In this document: piece after piece, positions 26,826-35,259 of the stretch
How the letters are laid out: every line of letters begins with the position of its first letter
How positions within the stretch are numbered: position 1 is the stretch's first letter
Origin: Kribbella qitaiheensis
GTDB lineage: Bacteria; Actinomycetota; Actinomycetes; Propionibacteriales; Kribbellaceae
DNA length: 64,000 nucleotides
NCBI RefSeq assembly: GCF_014217565.1
Contig: NZ_CP043661.1
Span: forward strand, 6,324,001-6,388,000
Direction: 5' to 3'
Position numbers and translations under genes: made by a program
The notes under the pieces: generated by a model
Told to the model about the DNA's origin: nothing
Seen by the model: the letters and a program-made list of their open reading frames with translations, nothing else
The model's database searches: none

Positions 26826-27170
26826 ATGACCAGGGTTGGTGTCGAATCCCGTCGCTTTGTTGTGGTGGCGCCCTCGTTCGCAGAACAGGTTCGGGTTGAG
26901 GTCGCAGACGGTTACGTGCGGGTGGTGGTGACCGGGCCGTTGGACGCCGACGCCGCGGCGACGGCTCGCGAAATGCTGCTGGAAACCGGCGAGCTGAGGG
27001 TCCGGGCGATCGTCCTGGATCTCGATCTGGTCGATCGGTTGGACGATCGCCAAGCGCTGATACACCTGTTGGACCTCGCCGAGAGACGGTGCTGGTCGGC
27101 CCGCTGCGGCCTCCAGGTGACCGCCAAGCACCCCGATGTCGTCGAAGCTCTCGCCGCTGCCGGCCTGTGA
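26826..27170 (+). CDS. STAS-domain-like protein
   Basis: A 114-residue protein whose core (VRVVVTGPLDADAAATAREMLLE, given in parts, then IVLDLDLVDRLDDRQALIHLL) follows the strand-helix pattern of STAS domains found in anti-sigma-factor antagonists. The usual phosphorylated Ser in DLSxxxxID is not obvious here: the segment reads DLVDRLDD. It may modulate a SigB/SigF-type anti-sigma factor, but no partner gene is adjacent. AGGAGG precedes the ATG by five bases. Confidence 0.6.
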   Translation: MTRVGVESRRFVVVAPSFAEQVRVEVADGYVRVVVTGPLDADAAATAREMLLETGELRVRAIVLDLDLVDRLDDRQALIHLLDLAERRCWSARCGLQVTAKHPDVVEALAAAGL

Positions 27171-27268
27171 ACCGTCGACAGGTGGTTGGAGTATCGGCGC
27201 GAGCTTCCGGTGATTGGAAGCCGGACGCGCGGGAACCGGTCGGCCCTGTCGACAACTGAGGAGCTGGG

Positions 27269-27874
27269 ATGCGAGCGCTGGTGCTGAACTGCACGTTGAA
27301 GCCGTCGCCGGGTGATTCGAACACGGACGAACTGGCGGATGTGGTGGTCGACGCGCTGAAGAAGGAGGGCGTCGAGATCGCCCGCGTGCGGCTGGCGGAT
27401 CTGGATATCAAGCCCGGCGTCAGCAGCGACGAGGGCGACGGCGACGAGTGGCCGGAGGTTCATCAGCGGCTGCTGGCCAGCGACATTCTGGTGGTGGCGA
27501 CGCCGACCTGGGTCGGGCGTCCGTCGTCGATCGCGCAGCGGATGCTGGAGCGGATGGACGCGATGCTCAGCGAGACCGATGACGACGAGCGGCCGGTCGC
27601 CTACAACAAGGTGGCCGGGGTGATCGTGACGGGCAACGAGGACGGTGCGCATCACGTCATCTCCGAGATCAGCGGCGGGCTGGGCGACATCGGCTATACG
27701 ATTCCGGGCCAGGCCTGGACCTATTGGAACAAGGGACCCGGTCCCGGCCCGAGCTACGCCGAAACCGACGAGGGCCACGACTGGTCGGCCAAGACCGGCC
27801 GGGCCATGGCCGCCAACCTGGTCGCCGCAGCGAAGGCTTTGGCCGCGAACCCGATCCCGGCCCCGCCCAGCTGA
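27269..27874 (+). CDS. Flavodoxin-like NAD(P)H-dependent FMN oxidoreductase
   Basis: A 201-residue flavodoxin-family protein: LVLNCTLKPSPGDSNTDEL forms the FMN phosphate loop, VVATPTWVGRPSSIAQ the second FMN contact and GVIVTGNEDGAHH the third. Proteins of this type reduce quinones or FMN. GAGGAG lies upstream. A 54-residue acidic protein gene follows 70 bases later and may be in the same transcript. Confidence 0.87.
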   Translation: MRALVLNCTLKPSPGDSNTDELADVVVDALKKEGVEIARVRLADLDIKPGVSSDEGDGDEWPEVHQRLLASDILVVATPTWVGRPSSIAQRMLERMDAMLSETDDDERPVAYNKVAGVIVTGNEDGAHHVISEISGGLGDIGYTIPGQAWTYWNKGPGPGPSYAETDEGHDWSAKTGRAMAANLVAAAKALAANPIPAPPS

Positions 27875-27944
27875 TACCCGCCCAGGTTCCCGACGCCTGG
27901 ATCTGGGTACCGGCAGTATCCGAAGAACTTCTGGAGGTACTGCG

Positions 27945-28109
27945 ATGAGCACGAACCCGATTCCCCCCGTTCCCCCCATCGTGCCGACCGGTCCGGGCAG
28001 TGACCCAGAGAACCCGGACTTGGTCGACCCCGACGAGAACCCCGATCTGGTCGACCCGATCCCGGCTGACCCCGACGAGGATCCGAACGAGCAATTGCCA
28101 CGGGATTGA
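27945..28109 (+). CDS. 54-residue acidic Pro/Asp-rich protein
   Basis: A short gene with a convincing GGAGG ten bases before ATG 27945. The product has no hydrophobic segment and is made mainly of Pro, Asp, Asn, Glu and Val, with an internal duplication (NPDLVDPDENPDLVDPI). It should be intrinsically disordered and strongly acidic. I know no family; a calcium-binding, adhesion or stress role would be a guess. It could be the second gene after the flavodoxin-like reductase. Confidence 0.6.
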   Translation: MSTNPIPPVPPIVPTGPGSDPENPDLVDPDENPDLVDPIPADPDEDPNEQLPRD

Positions 28110-28187
28110 TCGTCGCCGGCGACCCGGTTCGCAGCAGGTCGGCAGCGACGACGCACGTGCTACCCGGGCGGCACCGCCGCCCGGGGT

Positions 28188-29690
28188 TCAGTGATCAGGG
28201 GTCTTGAGCGGGCTCACCGCGGGGCCGTCCAGAACTGAGCCGTCGGGGGCGAAGCGAGACCCGTGGCAGTTGCAGTCCCAGGTGGCGTCGCCTTGGTTCC
28301 AGCGCAATGGGCAACCAAGGTGAGTACAGACCGGTACGACGGTGTGCAGCCGGCCATCGGGATCGCGGTAGGCGCCGACCGTATGCCCGTCCGCATCGTA
28401 AAGGCCACCTTGGCCGACCTCGACGTGATCGAGCCCCGAGTCGAGGAGGCGGCGCAGGTGACCGCCCGCGAACTCCTTGCCCACCTTGAGATTGTCCTTG
28501 ACCAGTTCCGCCACCGCACGCGCGCCGCCGATCCGGCCTGCGTCGTACGCGCTGCTCCACGGGTTCTCCCGGCCCAGGACCAGATCGCGGAGGATGCCGG
28601 CGGCAACCATCCCGTTCGTCAGTCCCCACTTGTGCATGCCGGTGGCAATCAAGATCGACGAGCCAGGAGCCTTCCCGACGTACGGCAGCTGGTCCGGCGT
28701 GCTGTAGTCCTGCGCTGACCACCGATACTCGGCCTGCGCCTGGGTGTTCCACAGGGAGCTGACCCAGTCGATCAAGCCCCGGTAAACGGCGTCCGTGTCG
28801 TCCTGATCGCCGGTTTCGTGATCGCCGCCGACCACGATCAGCCCGTTCGGACCCCCACCTGGCCATGGCCTGGTCGACCGGACCGGATCGTCCACCGAGA
28901 TCGCCATTCCGCTCGGTGCCTGCACCGGAAGCCGGACAGCGATTCCGTGCGACTGGTTCGGTCTGGTGCGAGCGAAGTACCCGCCCAGCAGCCCGATCGG
29001 CAGAAGAGTCGCCACGATGGCGTGGTTGGCCCGAACCGTTGATCCGGGCTCGGTCCTCGCTTCGACCCGGTCGCCTTCAGTGTTCAGCTCCGTCACGCGG
29101 GTTCGCTCGAAGATTCGACCGCCCGCGCGACTGAAGGCGGCCGCCAGCCCGCCCAGGTAGCGGCTGGGATGCAGTTGCACCTGATTGTCGAAGCGGACGA
29201 CCTCGGTGGCGGTCAGAGGTAGGCCTAGTTCCGTCGGATCGACGTTGTGCGCCGGAAGACCGAGCTGCGCCGCGACTTCGGCTTCCCGGCTCAGGTCCGC
29301 GGACTCTGTCGAGTAGACGAAGGCCGGCGATCGGACCAGCTCACAGTCGATGCCGAATCGACCGACCAGTTCGGCGACCTCCTCGACCGCGGCCTGGTTC
29401 GCCGTCGCGTACTGCCTGGCGGTGTCGATTCCATGCCGGTCCAGCAATCCGGCGTAGATCGCGCCATGTTGGGAGGTCACCTTGCCGGTGGTATTCCCAC
29501 TCGTTCTGGCGCCGATCCGGCCGGCCTCGACCAGGACGACATCGGCCCCCTCCAATTGGAGCTGGAGGGCGGTGGTCAGGCCGATCACGCCGCCGCCCAC
29601 CACGAGCACGTCGGCTTGCTGGTCCGTAGCGAGTACGTCGTACCGCGACATGCGCGCGGTCGCGAGCCATACCGAACCGTGGGTCGTCAT
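28188..29690 (-). CDS. FAD-dependent oxidoreductase with C-terminal Rieske domain
   Basis: A 500-residue two-domain protein. The N-terminal DAO-type FAD domain has VLVVGGGVIGLTTALQL and TSGNTTGKVTSQHG. The C-terminal Rieske domain has the [2Fe-2S] ligand motifs CTHLGC and CNCHGSRF with two Cys and two His. This architecture (glycine oxidase-like plus Rieske) is known in bacteria but its substrates are poorly defined. ATG 29690 is chosen because upstream residues are not protein-like. It lies 52 bases after a GAF-ANTAR gene on the same strand. Confidence 0.9.
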   Translation of the reverse strand: MTTHGSVWLATARMSRYDVLATDQQADVLVVGGGVIGLTTALQLQLEGADVVLVEAGRIGARTSGNTTGKVTSQHGAIYAGLLDRHGIDTARQYATANQAAVEEVAELVGRFGIDCELVRSPAFVYSTESADLSREAEVAAQLGLPAHNVDPTELGLPLTATEVVRFDNQVQLHPSRYLGGLAAAFSRAGGRIFERTRVTELNTEGDRVEARTEPGSTVRANHAIVATLLPIGLLGGYFARTRPNQSHGIAVRLPVQAPSGMAISVDDPVRSTRPWPGGGPNGLIVVGGDHETGDQDDTDAVYRGLIDWVSSLWNTQAQAEYRWSAQDYSTPDQLPYVGKAPGSSILIATGMHKWGLTNGMVAAGILRDLVLGRENPWSSAYDAGRIGGARAVAELVKDNLKVGKEFAGGHLRRLLDSGLDHVEVGQGGLYDADGHTVGAYRDPDGRLHTVVPVCTHLGCPLRWNQGDATWDCNCHGSRFAPDGSVLDGPAVSPLKTPDH

Positions 29691-29742
29691 AACGTCGCCG
29701 GTACCCAGCGGAATGCGGTCACGGTAGTGGGAAAGTACGGGG

Positions 29743-30426
29743 CTATGCACCGCTTTGTGGCTCGACCGTGTTGTTGATCTCTTCGGCAATCCGGCGGAGT
29801 TTGACGTTGCGGTGCTGCGAGAGGCGGGCGAGGAAGGCGAAGGCGCGCTGGTCGTTGAGTTTGTACCGCTCCATCAGGATGCCGACCGCCTGGCCGATGG
29901 TGGTGCGGGTGTGCATCGCTTCCTGCAGGCTCTGGATCTCTTTGGCGTACTCGATCACGGTCGCGGCCTGATGGGCGAAGAGCCGGCTCAGTACCTCGAA
30001 ATCCGCGAAGGCTCCGACGTTGCGGGAGTACAGGTTGAGTGCGCCCTGCGATTTGGGAGCGTCGAACAGGCGGATGCCGGCCTGGGCCCGGATGCCGGCC
30101 GCCACCGCGGCGGCGGCGTACGCCGGGAAGCGCTCGTCAGCGGCAAGGTTGGGCGCGGTGACGTGGACCGTGTCGGTCGCCGCGTCGTAGCAGGGGCCTT
30201 CCTTGAGCCGGTACTGCGTCGCGTCCAGGTCAACGATCAGGTCATCGGTCGGCGCCGCGGTCTCGAGGCTGCCGTCGGCGTGCAGAACGGTGATGCTGGC
30301 GTACTCGACGCCAGGGAGCACTTCGACCGCGGCCGCGGTGATCTTGTTCAGCGTCTGGTCCAGATCGCCGGCTGAGAGCGCCAGCGACAAACGTCGTGCG
30401 GTCTCGATCAATCGTTCGTCGCCCAT
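29743..30426 (-). CDS. GAF-ANTAR antitermination regulator
   Basis: A 227-residue protein with an N-terminal GAF sensor domain (about residues 10-150, including EGPCYDAA) and a C-terminal ANTAR RNA-binding domain (TRTTIGQAVGILMERY, then AFAFLARLSQHRNVKLR). ANTAR proteins bind paired hexaloop hairpins to prevent termination. It lies upstream of the FAD-Rieske gene and may control it at the transcript level. Mycobacterial Rv1626 is a related but shorter example of the class. Confidence 0.88.
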   Translation of the reverse strand: MGDERLIETARRLSLALSAGDLDQTLNKITAAAVEVLPGVEYASITVLHADGSLETAAPTDDLIVDLDATQYRLKEGPCYDAATDTVHVTAPNLAADERFPAYAAAAVAAGIRAQAGIRLFDAPKSQGALNLYSRNVGAFADFEVLSRLFAHQAATVIEYAKEIQSLQEAMHTRTTIGQAVGILMERYKLNDQRAFAFLARLSQHRNVKLRRIAEEINNTVEPQSGA

Positions 30427-30582
30427 CGGCGCCCGGTACCCAACCCGGGTGGTGACAACCGACCACAGTGATCCGAATCATCGGTTGCAGCGCGATCGAT
30501 CACCTCAACGGCCCGCGAACCGAGGACGACACAGGCGGAGTGCTCAGGATTAGGCTGGGAGCCTCGGGGTACAGGTGCCAAA

Positions 30583-31974
30583 GTGCTTTTAGCTGAGCGG
30601 TACGCGGTAGGTCACTCCTTGGGGCGCGGCGGGATGGGAGAGGTCTTCCGTGCCACGGACGAACAACTGGGGCGTGCGGTCGCGGTCAAGTTGATGCTGC
30701 CCTCCGACGGCGATTCCATCTCAGCCGAGCGATTCCGTCGCGAGGCCCGCGCCGCTGCCATGCTGAGCGACCCCCACCTCGTCGCCGTTTACGATTTCGG
30801 CAATTATGGCGACCAGTTCTTCCTGGTGATGGAACTGGTCGAGGGCCACACGGTTGCCGCCGAGCTTGCCGAGCACGGGCCGTTGCCGAGGGATCGTGCG
30901 ATAGACATCGTCGAACAGAGTGCCGCCGGCCTCGCCGCGGCGCATCATGAAGACGTCGTCCATCGCGATATCAAACCTGGCAACCTGTTGCTGACGTCGG
31001 ACGGCACCGTGAAGGTCGCGGACTTCGGGATCGCCCACGTTCCGGGTGATGGCTCGACCACCCTGACGGCAGTCGGTCAGATCATCGGCAGCGTCCGCTA
31101 TCTGGCCCCGGAACGGGCGCGGGGTGGGCGGGGCGACAAGGAGTCGGACGTCTACGCGTTGGGCTGCGTGCTCTACGAACTGGTCACCGGTCAGCCGCCG
31201 TTCACGGGTGAGCATCCGACGGCGGTCCTGTACCAGCACGTCGACACCGAGCCGGTGCCACCGAGCGCGATCCGCCCCGAACTCGCCGGCGCGTTCGAGA
31301 CGGTGCTGCTCCGTATGCTCGCCAAAGACCCTGCGGGCAGGCCAACCGCCGCCGAGGTCGCAGCCGGTGCTCTGCGCGCGCTGCCGCTCGACGAGGCCAG
31401 CGATCAGCCGACCGCGGCTGTTGCTCCGGAGGTTCTGAGCGTCGATGATGCCGCCGTCCCGCCCAGTCCAGTGCAGCCTCGGCAGGATCGGCGGAACGTA
31501 TTGGTGGCCGCTGCGATCGCTGTCGTCGCGGCGACGTTGCTGGCTGGAGTCCTGATCTTCAACGATGGGCCGCGACTGCCGGCGACGACTGACGTAGGTC
31601 CCAAACCGGGTGTCATTTCCGGTACGCCGGGTGCCAAGTCGACCACCGTACCCACAACCGGTCCTACCCGGACCGACGGCACGAACCAGACCCCATCGCC
31701 ACAAAGCTCGCAAGATGCCGCTCAACAAGCTTCAGGTACACCGCAGACCCCGTCACCTGGCGATCCGTCGACAGGCCCTCGGTCCCCGAGTACGACGTCG
31801 CCGAGCGGGCCCACCGCGAGCACCACCAGATCCAGTGCTCCGACTCGAGCCACCCCTACGCCGACCGCTTCTCAATCGACTACGCCGCCAGCCGATCCTC
31901 CGACGAGCACGCCGCCGGCAGCCACACCCACCCCAGACACCCAGAACCTCAGTACGAAGATATCCAAGGACTAG
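30583..31974 (+). CDS. Membrane Ser/Thr protein kinase (PknB-like, no PASTA)
   Basis: A 463-residue Hanks-type kinase. The Gly loop is at residues 14-21 (GRGGMGEV), the ATP Lys is K36, the catalytic loop HRDIKPGN is at 127-134, and the DFG motif begins at D147. A single TM helix lies near residues 306-326, followed by an extracytoplasmic Pro/Ser/Thr-rich tail of about 130 residues with no PASTA or sensor domain. GTG 30583 starts it. The tail suggests a wall-spanning stalk; the ligand is unknown. It is divergent from the GAF-ANTAR gene. Confidence 0.92.
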   Translation: MLLAERYAVGHSLGRGGMGEVFRATDEQLGRAVAVKLMLPSDGDSISAERFRREARAAAMLSDPHLVAVYDFGNYGDQFFLVMELVEGHTVAAELAEHGPLPRDRAIDIVEQSAAGLAAAHHEDVVHRDIKPGNLLLTSDGTVKVADFGIAHVPGDGSTTLTAVGQIIGSVRYLAPERARGGRGDKESDVYALGCVLYELVTGQPPFTGEHPTAVLYQHVDTEPVPPSAIRPELAGAFETVLLRMLAKDPAGRPTAAEVAAGALRALPLDEASDQPTAAVAPEVLSVDDAAVPPSPVQPRQDRRNVLVAAAIAVVAATLLAGVLIFNDGPRLPATTDVGPKPGVISGTPGAKSTTVPTTGPTRTDGTNQTPSPQSSQDAAQQASGTPQTPSPGDPSTGPRSPSTTSPSGPTASTTRSSAPTRATPTPTASQSTTPPADPPTSTPPAATPTPDTQNLSTKISKD

Positions 31975-32055
31975 GCGCGCCCCTCGACGAGGAGGGTGAC
32001 CCGACCTGGGCTATCCGCACCATCCCGGACGAGTGGGTCGAGCCATGCTCCTACG

Positions 32056-32079
32056 CTTACCTTGAGAAGCCAAGGTAAG
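32056..32079. promoter_or_regulatory. Palindromic operator overlapping the hydrolase leader
   Basis: CTTACCTTG (32056-32064) and CAAGGTAAG (32071-32079) form a perfect 9-bp inverted repeat with a 6-base spacer, 12 bases before the hydrolase start. The right arm overlaps the AAGG of the ribosome site, so a bound repressor or an RNA hairpin could block translation or transcription. No regulator is adjacent; the nearest is LysR at 32993. Confidence 0.55.
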
Positions 32080-32090
32080 GAGCCCGAGCG

Positions 32091-32795
32091 ATGACCGACG
32101 TCGAATTCGCCATTGACCGGGACGACGTCGTACTCCGGGGTACCGGGACAGGTCGCGGGCCCACAGTCCTGTTGCTTCACGCCGGTGGTGAGCGGCGCCA
32201 GGTCTGGGATCCTGTGGCGTCGGTGCTGCGCCACCACGGCCTCCGCCCGGTGGCCTTCGACCAGCGGGGCCACGGCGAGACCGGCGGCCCGCCCGGCACC
32301 CTTCTCGAGTTGGCCGGCGACGTCAGAGCCATGATCGCCAGCCTGGAAGGGCCTGTGGCGGTTGTCGGCGCGTCGCTCGGAGGCCTGGCGGCCGTGGCCG
32401 CCCTCGCCGACCCATCGACGGCGGACAAGATGAGCGGCCTTGTACTCGTCGACGTCGTCCCTGACCCTGACCCCGCGGGCACCCGGAGTTGGCTCGACCG
32501 ACAAGGGCTCGGCGCGGGTCGCCACGCCCTCATCGACGATCTCCTCGGCCGCGGGCCGGAACTGCGAGCCGTCGTCGCCGCGACAGACGTGCCCGTCGTA
32601 CTCGTCCGGGGTGGGACAGATTCACCCGTCACCGATCGCGATGCGTCGCGGCTGCTCGCCGCGAACCCGCGGGTACGCGTGACCTCCATTCCCGACGCCG
32701 GCCACCTGGTGGCGCGCGATGCACCTCTTGCGCTGGCGGCGATCATCGTCGAGACCACCAGCCAATGGGCCGATGCCGCGGCCCAGTCCGGCTAA
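32091..32795 (+). CDS. Alpha/beta hydrolase
   Basis: A 234-residue alpha/beta-fold hydrolase. The oxyanion segment is LLLHAGGERR, the nucleophile elbow is GASLGG, the acid is probably the Asp in RGGTDSPVT, and the His is in DAGHLV. It likely cleaves an ester, epoxide or similar bond; the substrate cannot be assigned. AAGGAG precedes ATG 32091, and a palindrome lies at the same place, suggesting repression. Confidence 0.87.
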   Translation: MTDVEFAIDRDDVVLRGTGTGRGPTVLLLHAGGERRQVWDPVASVLRHHGLRPVAFDQRGHGETGGPPGTLLELAGDVRAMIASLEGPVAVVGASLGGLAAVAALADPSTADKMSGLVLVDVVPDPDPAGTRSWLDRQGLGAGRHALIDDLLGRGPELRAVVAATDVPVVLVRGGTDSPVTDRDASRLLAANPRVRVTSIPDAGHLVARDAPLALAAIIVETTSQWADAAAQSG

Positions 32796-32847
32796 CGAAG
32801 ATCAGGCCAGCGCCTCGCTGCCGTCTAGTGCCCAGGGTGCCGCCGCT

Positions 32848-32940
32848 CCTCAGGTGTGTTGTGGCCGGTAGATGTGCGCCACGCTGCCGCTGGGAACGGC
32901 AAGGACCTGGCCCATGCCCCGACCCTCGCAGGGTGAGCGG
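32848..32940. pseudogene. Deletion scar joining reductase 3' end to racemase 5' end
   Basis: Bases 32848-32905 match the last 55 bases of the reductase gene at 15556 (including TGTGTTGTGGCCGGTAGATG), and 32914-32940 match the first codon of the racemase gene and the region upstream (ATGCCCCGACCCTCGCAGGG corresponds to 16886-16905). About 1.28 kb present in the other locus is missing here. The scar lies directly before an intact LysR gene that is homologous to the broken one at 16962. Confidence 0.8.
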
Positions 32941-32992
32941 GGGGTGCTATCAAGGCCGGTTTGCTGGATGCGACGCGTAGCATCGCTTCACG

Positions 32993-33895
32993 ATGCCGGA
33001 TGTTGAGTTGCGTGAGTTGCGCGTGTTCCTGGTGCTCGCCGAGGAGTTGCACTTCGGGCGCACAGCTGGACGCCTTGGTCTCACGACCTCGCGCGTCAGC
33101 CAGACCGTGCGCGCTCTTGAGCGGAAGCTGGGCGGTCAACAGCTGTTCCGCCGCACCAGCCGTGTTGTCGAGTTGACTGTGGCCGGGCGCGCGCTGCACG
33201 CCGAGCTCGTCCCCGCGGTGGCGGCCCTCGAGCGAGTGCTGCGGACTGCCACGTTTCGGGGCGCCGGGCCGGGCGTCGTGCGCGTGGGGCTGCTGAACGC
33301 CGCCTCGGGCGTGGACGTCCTGAGCCGCGCCATTGAGCGGTTCGAGGCCGCGTACGCCGGGGCCAGTGTGCAGCTGAGCACGACGCCCTTCGACGATCGC
33401 CTCGGTCCCTTGCGCCGTCGCGAGGTCGATCTGGTCGTGACGCGGCTTCCGCTCGACCAGCCCGACATCGTCGTCGGTCCGGTGCTGAGCGCTGCGGACC
33501 AGCGCGTCGTGATGGTCGGCCGGACCCATCCGCTCGCCGGCCGCGCCGATCTGTCCGTCGAGGACCTCGCGGATCACGACGTCAGGCGGCCCTATGGACT
33601 CACTGCGGAGGCGGCCGAGGCGACCTGCCCGGCCAGGACGCCGTCCGGCCGGCAGATCCGGTTCGTCGACGCGGCGGTCGATGACAACGCCGAGCTGCTC
33701 TACCTCCTGGCGCGAGGCCGTCTCGTGCACCCGACGGTCGCACCGTTCGCGGAGCACTTCCAGCACCCCGACGTCGTCGCCATCCCGCTGCGTGACCTGC
33801 CACCCTCTTCCTGCGCGCTGGCCGGACTGAGAGACGTCGAAGACCCAGCCCGCGACGCCTTCGTCGACATCGTGGACGCGCTCTCCAGCGCCTAG
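32993..33895 (+). CDS. LysR-family transcriptional regulator
   Basis: A 300-residue LysR-type regulator: the winged HTH is at residues 1-65 (VELRELRVFLVLAEELHFG, then TSRVSQTVRALERKLGG) and the type 2 periplasmic-binding-like effector domain follows. Its neighbouring sequence is a deletion scar of an operon whose intact copy is at 14938-16887. It may therefore act in trans on that distant operon, whose own LysR gene is destroyed (inference). Confidence 0.9.
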   Translation: MPDVELRELRVFLVLAEELHFGRTAGRLGLTTSRVSQTVRALERKLGGQQLFRRTSRVVELTVAGRALHAELVPAVAALERVLRTATFRGAGPGVVRVGLLNAASGVDVLSRAIERFEAAYAGASVQLSTTPFDDRLGPLRRREVDLVVTRLPLDQPDIVVGPVLSAADQRVVMVGRTHPLAGRADLSVEDLADHDVRRPYGLTAEAAEATCPARTPSGRQIRFVDAAVDDNAELLYLLARGRLVHPTVAPFAEHFQHPDVVAIPLRDLPPSSCALAGLRDVEDPARDAFVDIVDALSSA

Positions 33896-33942
33896 AGAGC
33901 AATTCCTGGACCTTCGCCTTGTAGAAGTGGTGCTGGAAGTCG

Positions 33943-35169
33943 CTACCGGTGGTTGTGGCTGGAGAGTGCTTCGGAGGCAATCGCGGCCAGTGCTGCGTAG
34001 CCGGCGTCGTTCGGATGCAGGTGGTCGCCCGAGTCGTAAGCCGGGTTGAGTCGCTGCTGGTCAGTTGGATCTCCGACGGCGTGAGCGAAATCGGCCACTG
34101 CGTCGTACTGATCCGAGGTACGGATCCAGTGATTGACCTGAGCGCGGATCGCCTCCGCCCGCGCGAAGTCGGCCGGGTCCAGGTAGTCGGCCTTGAACGG
34201 CGTGATGGTGGCTCCGACGATCCGCACGCCACGGGTGTGCGCGGCCGCGATCAGGCCGCGGTAGCCGGCGATGAGTTGCGCGGCGGTGATCCTCGGGGTG
34301 ACGCCGCAACCGAAGTTGCCCTCGCTGTCCCAGATGTCGTTCTCGCCTTCCTCGACAATGACCGCGCGGACACCTGGCTGTCCCAGCGCGTCCCGCTCGA
34401 ACCTGGTCACGCCGACTTCGCCGAAGCAGGGCAACTCGCTGAGTAGGAGGTTCCCGGTGATGCCGACGTTGGCAACCGCGAGGCGGGACTTCCTGAGCCG
34501 TCGGGCCAGGTCATCGGAGTACCGGCGGTCGGCGCCGATCGTTGAGTTGTGCCCATTGGTGATCGAGTCGCCGTACGTCACGACGGTGCCCGCCGGGCCG
34601 GTCACGTCCACGCCGGTGAGGTAGTACACGGAGTGGTTGCCCTCGGCCCCGACCGCATCGTCGTACAGATGGTCTCCGGAGATCGCGTGGGTGTTGGTGA
34701 GGCCGTCTTCGTGGAACGTCGCGGGCCCGGTGGCGCCATCGACGTACAAGGAGACGGTGAGTTGCTCGCCGGACTCGGTCGGGATCGTCGCGGCGTCGGA
34801 CGTCGCCGTCCGGCCGGGGGCGATGGTGGTACGGCGGGAGCCGCCGAAGGTCACTGTGCTTCGACTTTGGCTGCCGACTCTGGCCAGCGTCATGCCCGCG
34901 ATGTGCAGTGGCTTGGTGCCGTACCGGTTCGACAGCCGGACCCGCAGGCTTCGACCGCCGGCACTGACCCGGATCGTCTGACGGATCGTCTGGTGATCGA
35001 AGCCGGCCAGGCTCCAGTTCCCGGTGCCGGGAGTGGGACGTTGCATCGCGGACGCCCAGGCAGCGGACCAGGGAGTGTCTCGTGGATGGGCTTCGGCCGG
35101 ACTCGCGAAGATCGGCGTGGTGGTCATCGCAAGGGCGGCAAGGGCTGCCGTCAGGGCGGGGATGCGCAT
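33943..35169 (-). CDS. Secreted SGNH/GDSL-family hydrolase
   Basis: A 408-residue secreted esterase-like protein. A Sec signal peptide with Ala-rich core ends near residue 28 (ASPAEA). The nucleophile is in VTYGDSITNG, the block III Asn in EEGENDIW, and the catalytic Asp-His pair is in SGDHLHPND. An N-terminal beta-rich domain of about 150 residues (carbohydrate-binding-like) precedes the SGNH domain, as in actinobacterial polysaccharide or xylan deacetylase-type esterases. An operator-like palindrome lies upstream at 35199-35232. Confidence 0.87.
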   Translation of the reverse strand: MRIPALTAALAALAMTTTPIFASPAEAHPRDTPWSAAWASAMQRPTPGTGNWSLAGFDHQTIRQTIRVSAGGRSLRVRLSNRYGTKPLHIAGMTLARVGSQSRSTVTFGGSRRTTIAPGRTATSDAATIPTESGEQLTVSLYVDGATGPATFHEDGLTNTHAISGDHLYDDAVGAEGNHSVYYLTGVDVTGPAGTVVTYGDSITNGHNSTIGADRRYSDDLARRLRKSRLAVANVGITGNLLLSELPCFGEVGVTRFERDALGQPGVRAVIVEEGENDIWDSEGNFGCGVTPRITAAQLIAGYRGLIAAAHTRGVRIVGATITPFKADYLDPADFARAEAIRAQVNHWIRTSDQYDAVADFAHAVGDPTDQQRLNPAYDSGDHLHPNDAGYAALAAIASEALSSHNHR

Positions 35170-35198
35170 TTTGGTCCTCTCGTGTGAATATGGACCTA

Positions 35199-35232
35199 TA
35201 GTTGCATAGCTACTAGTTGCAGTGCAACTAGT
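35199..35232. promoter_or_regulatory. Operator-like repeat cluster TAGTTGCA
   Basis: The octamer TAGTTGCA occurs at 35199-35206 and 35214-35221, and inverted as TGCAACTA at 35223-35230. The second and third form a 21-bp palindrome, ACTAGTTGCA-G-TGCAACTAGT (35212-35232). It lies about 30 bases upstream of the SGNH hydrolase start. No regulator gene is adjacent; carbohydrate-responsive GntR or LacI-type regulators use similar sites, but that is speculative. Confidence 0.5.
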
Positions 35233-35259
35233 TTTGATAAACGGCCGCGCTCGGCGCCG

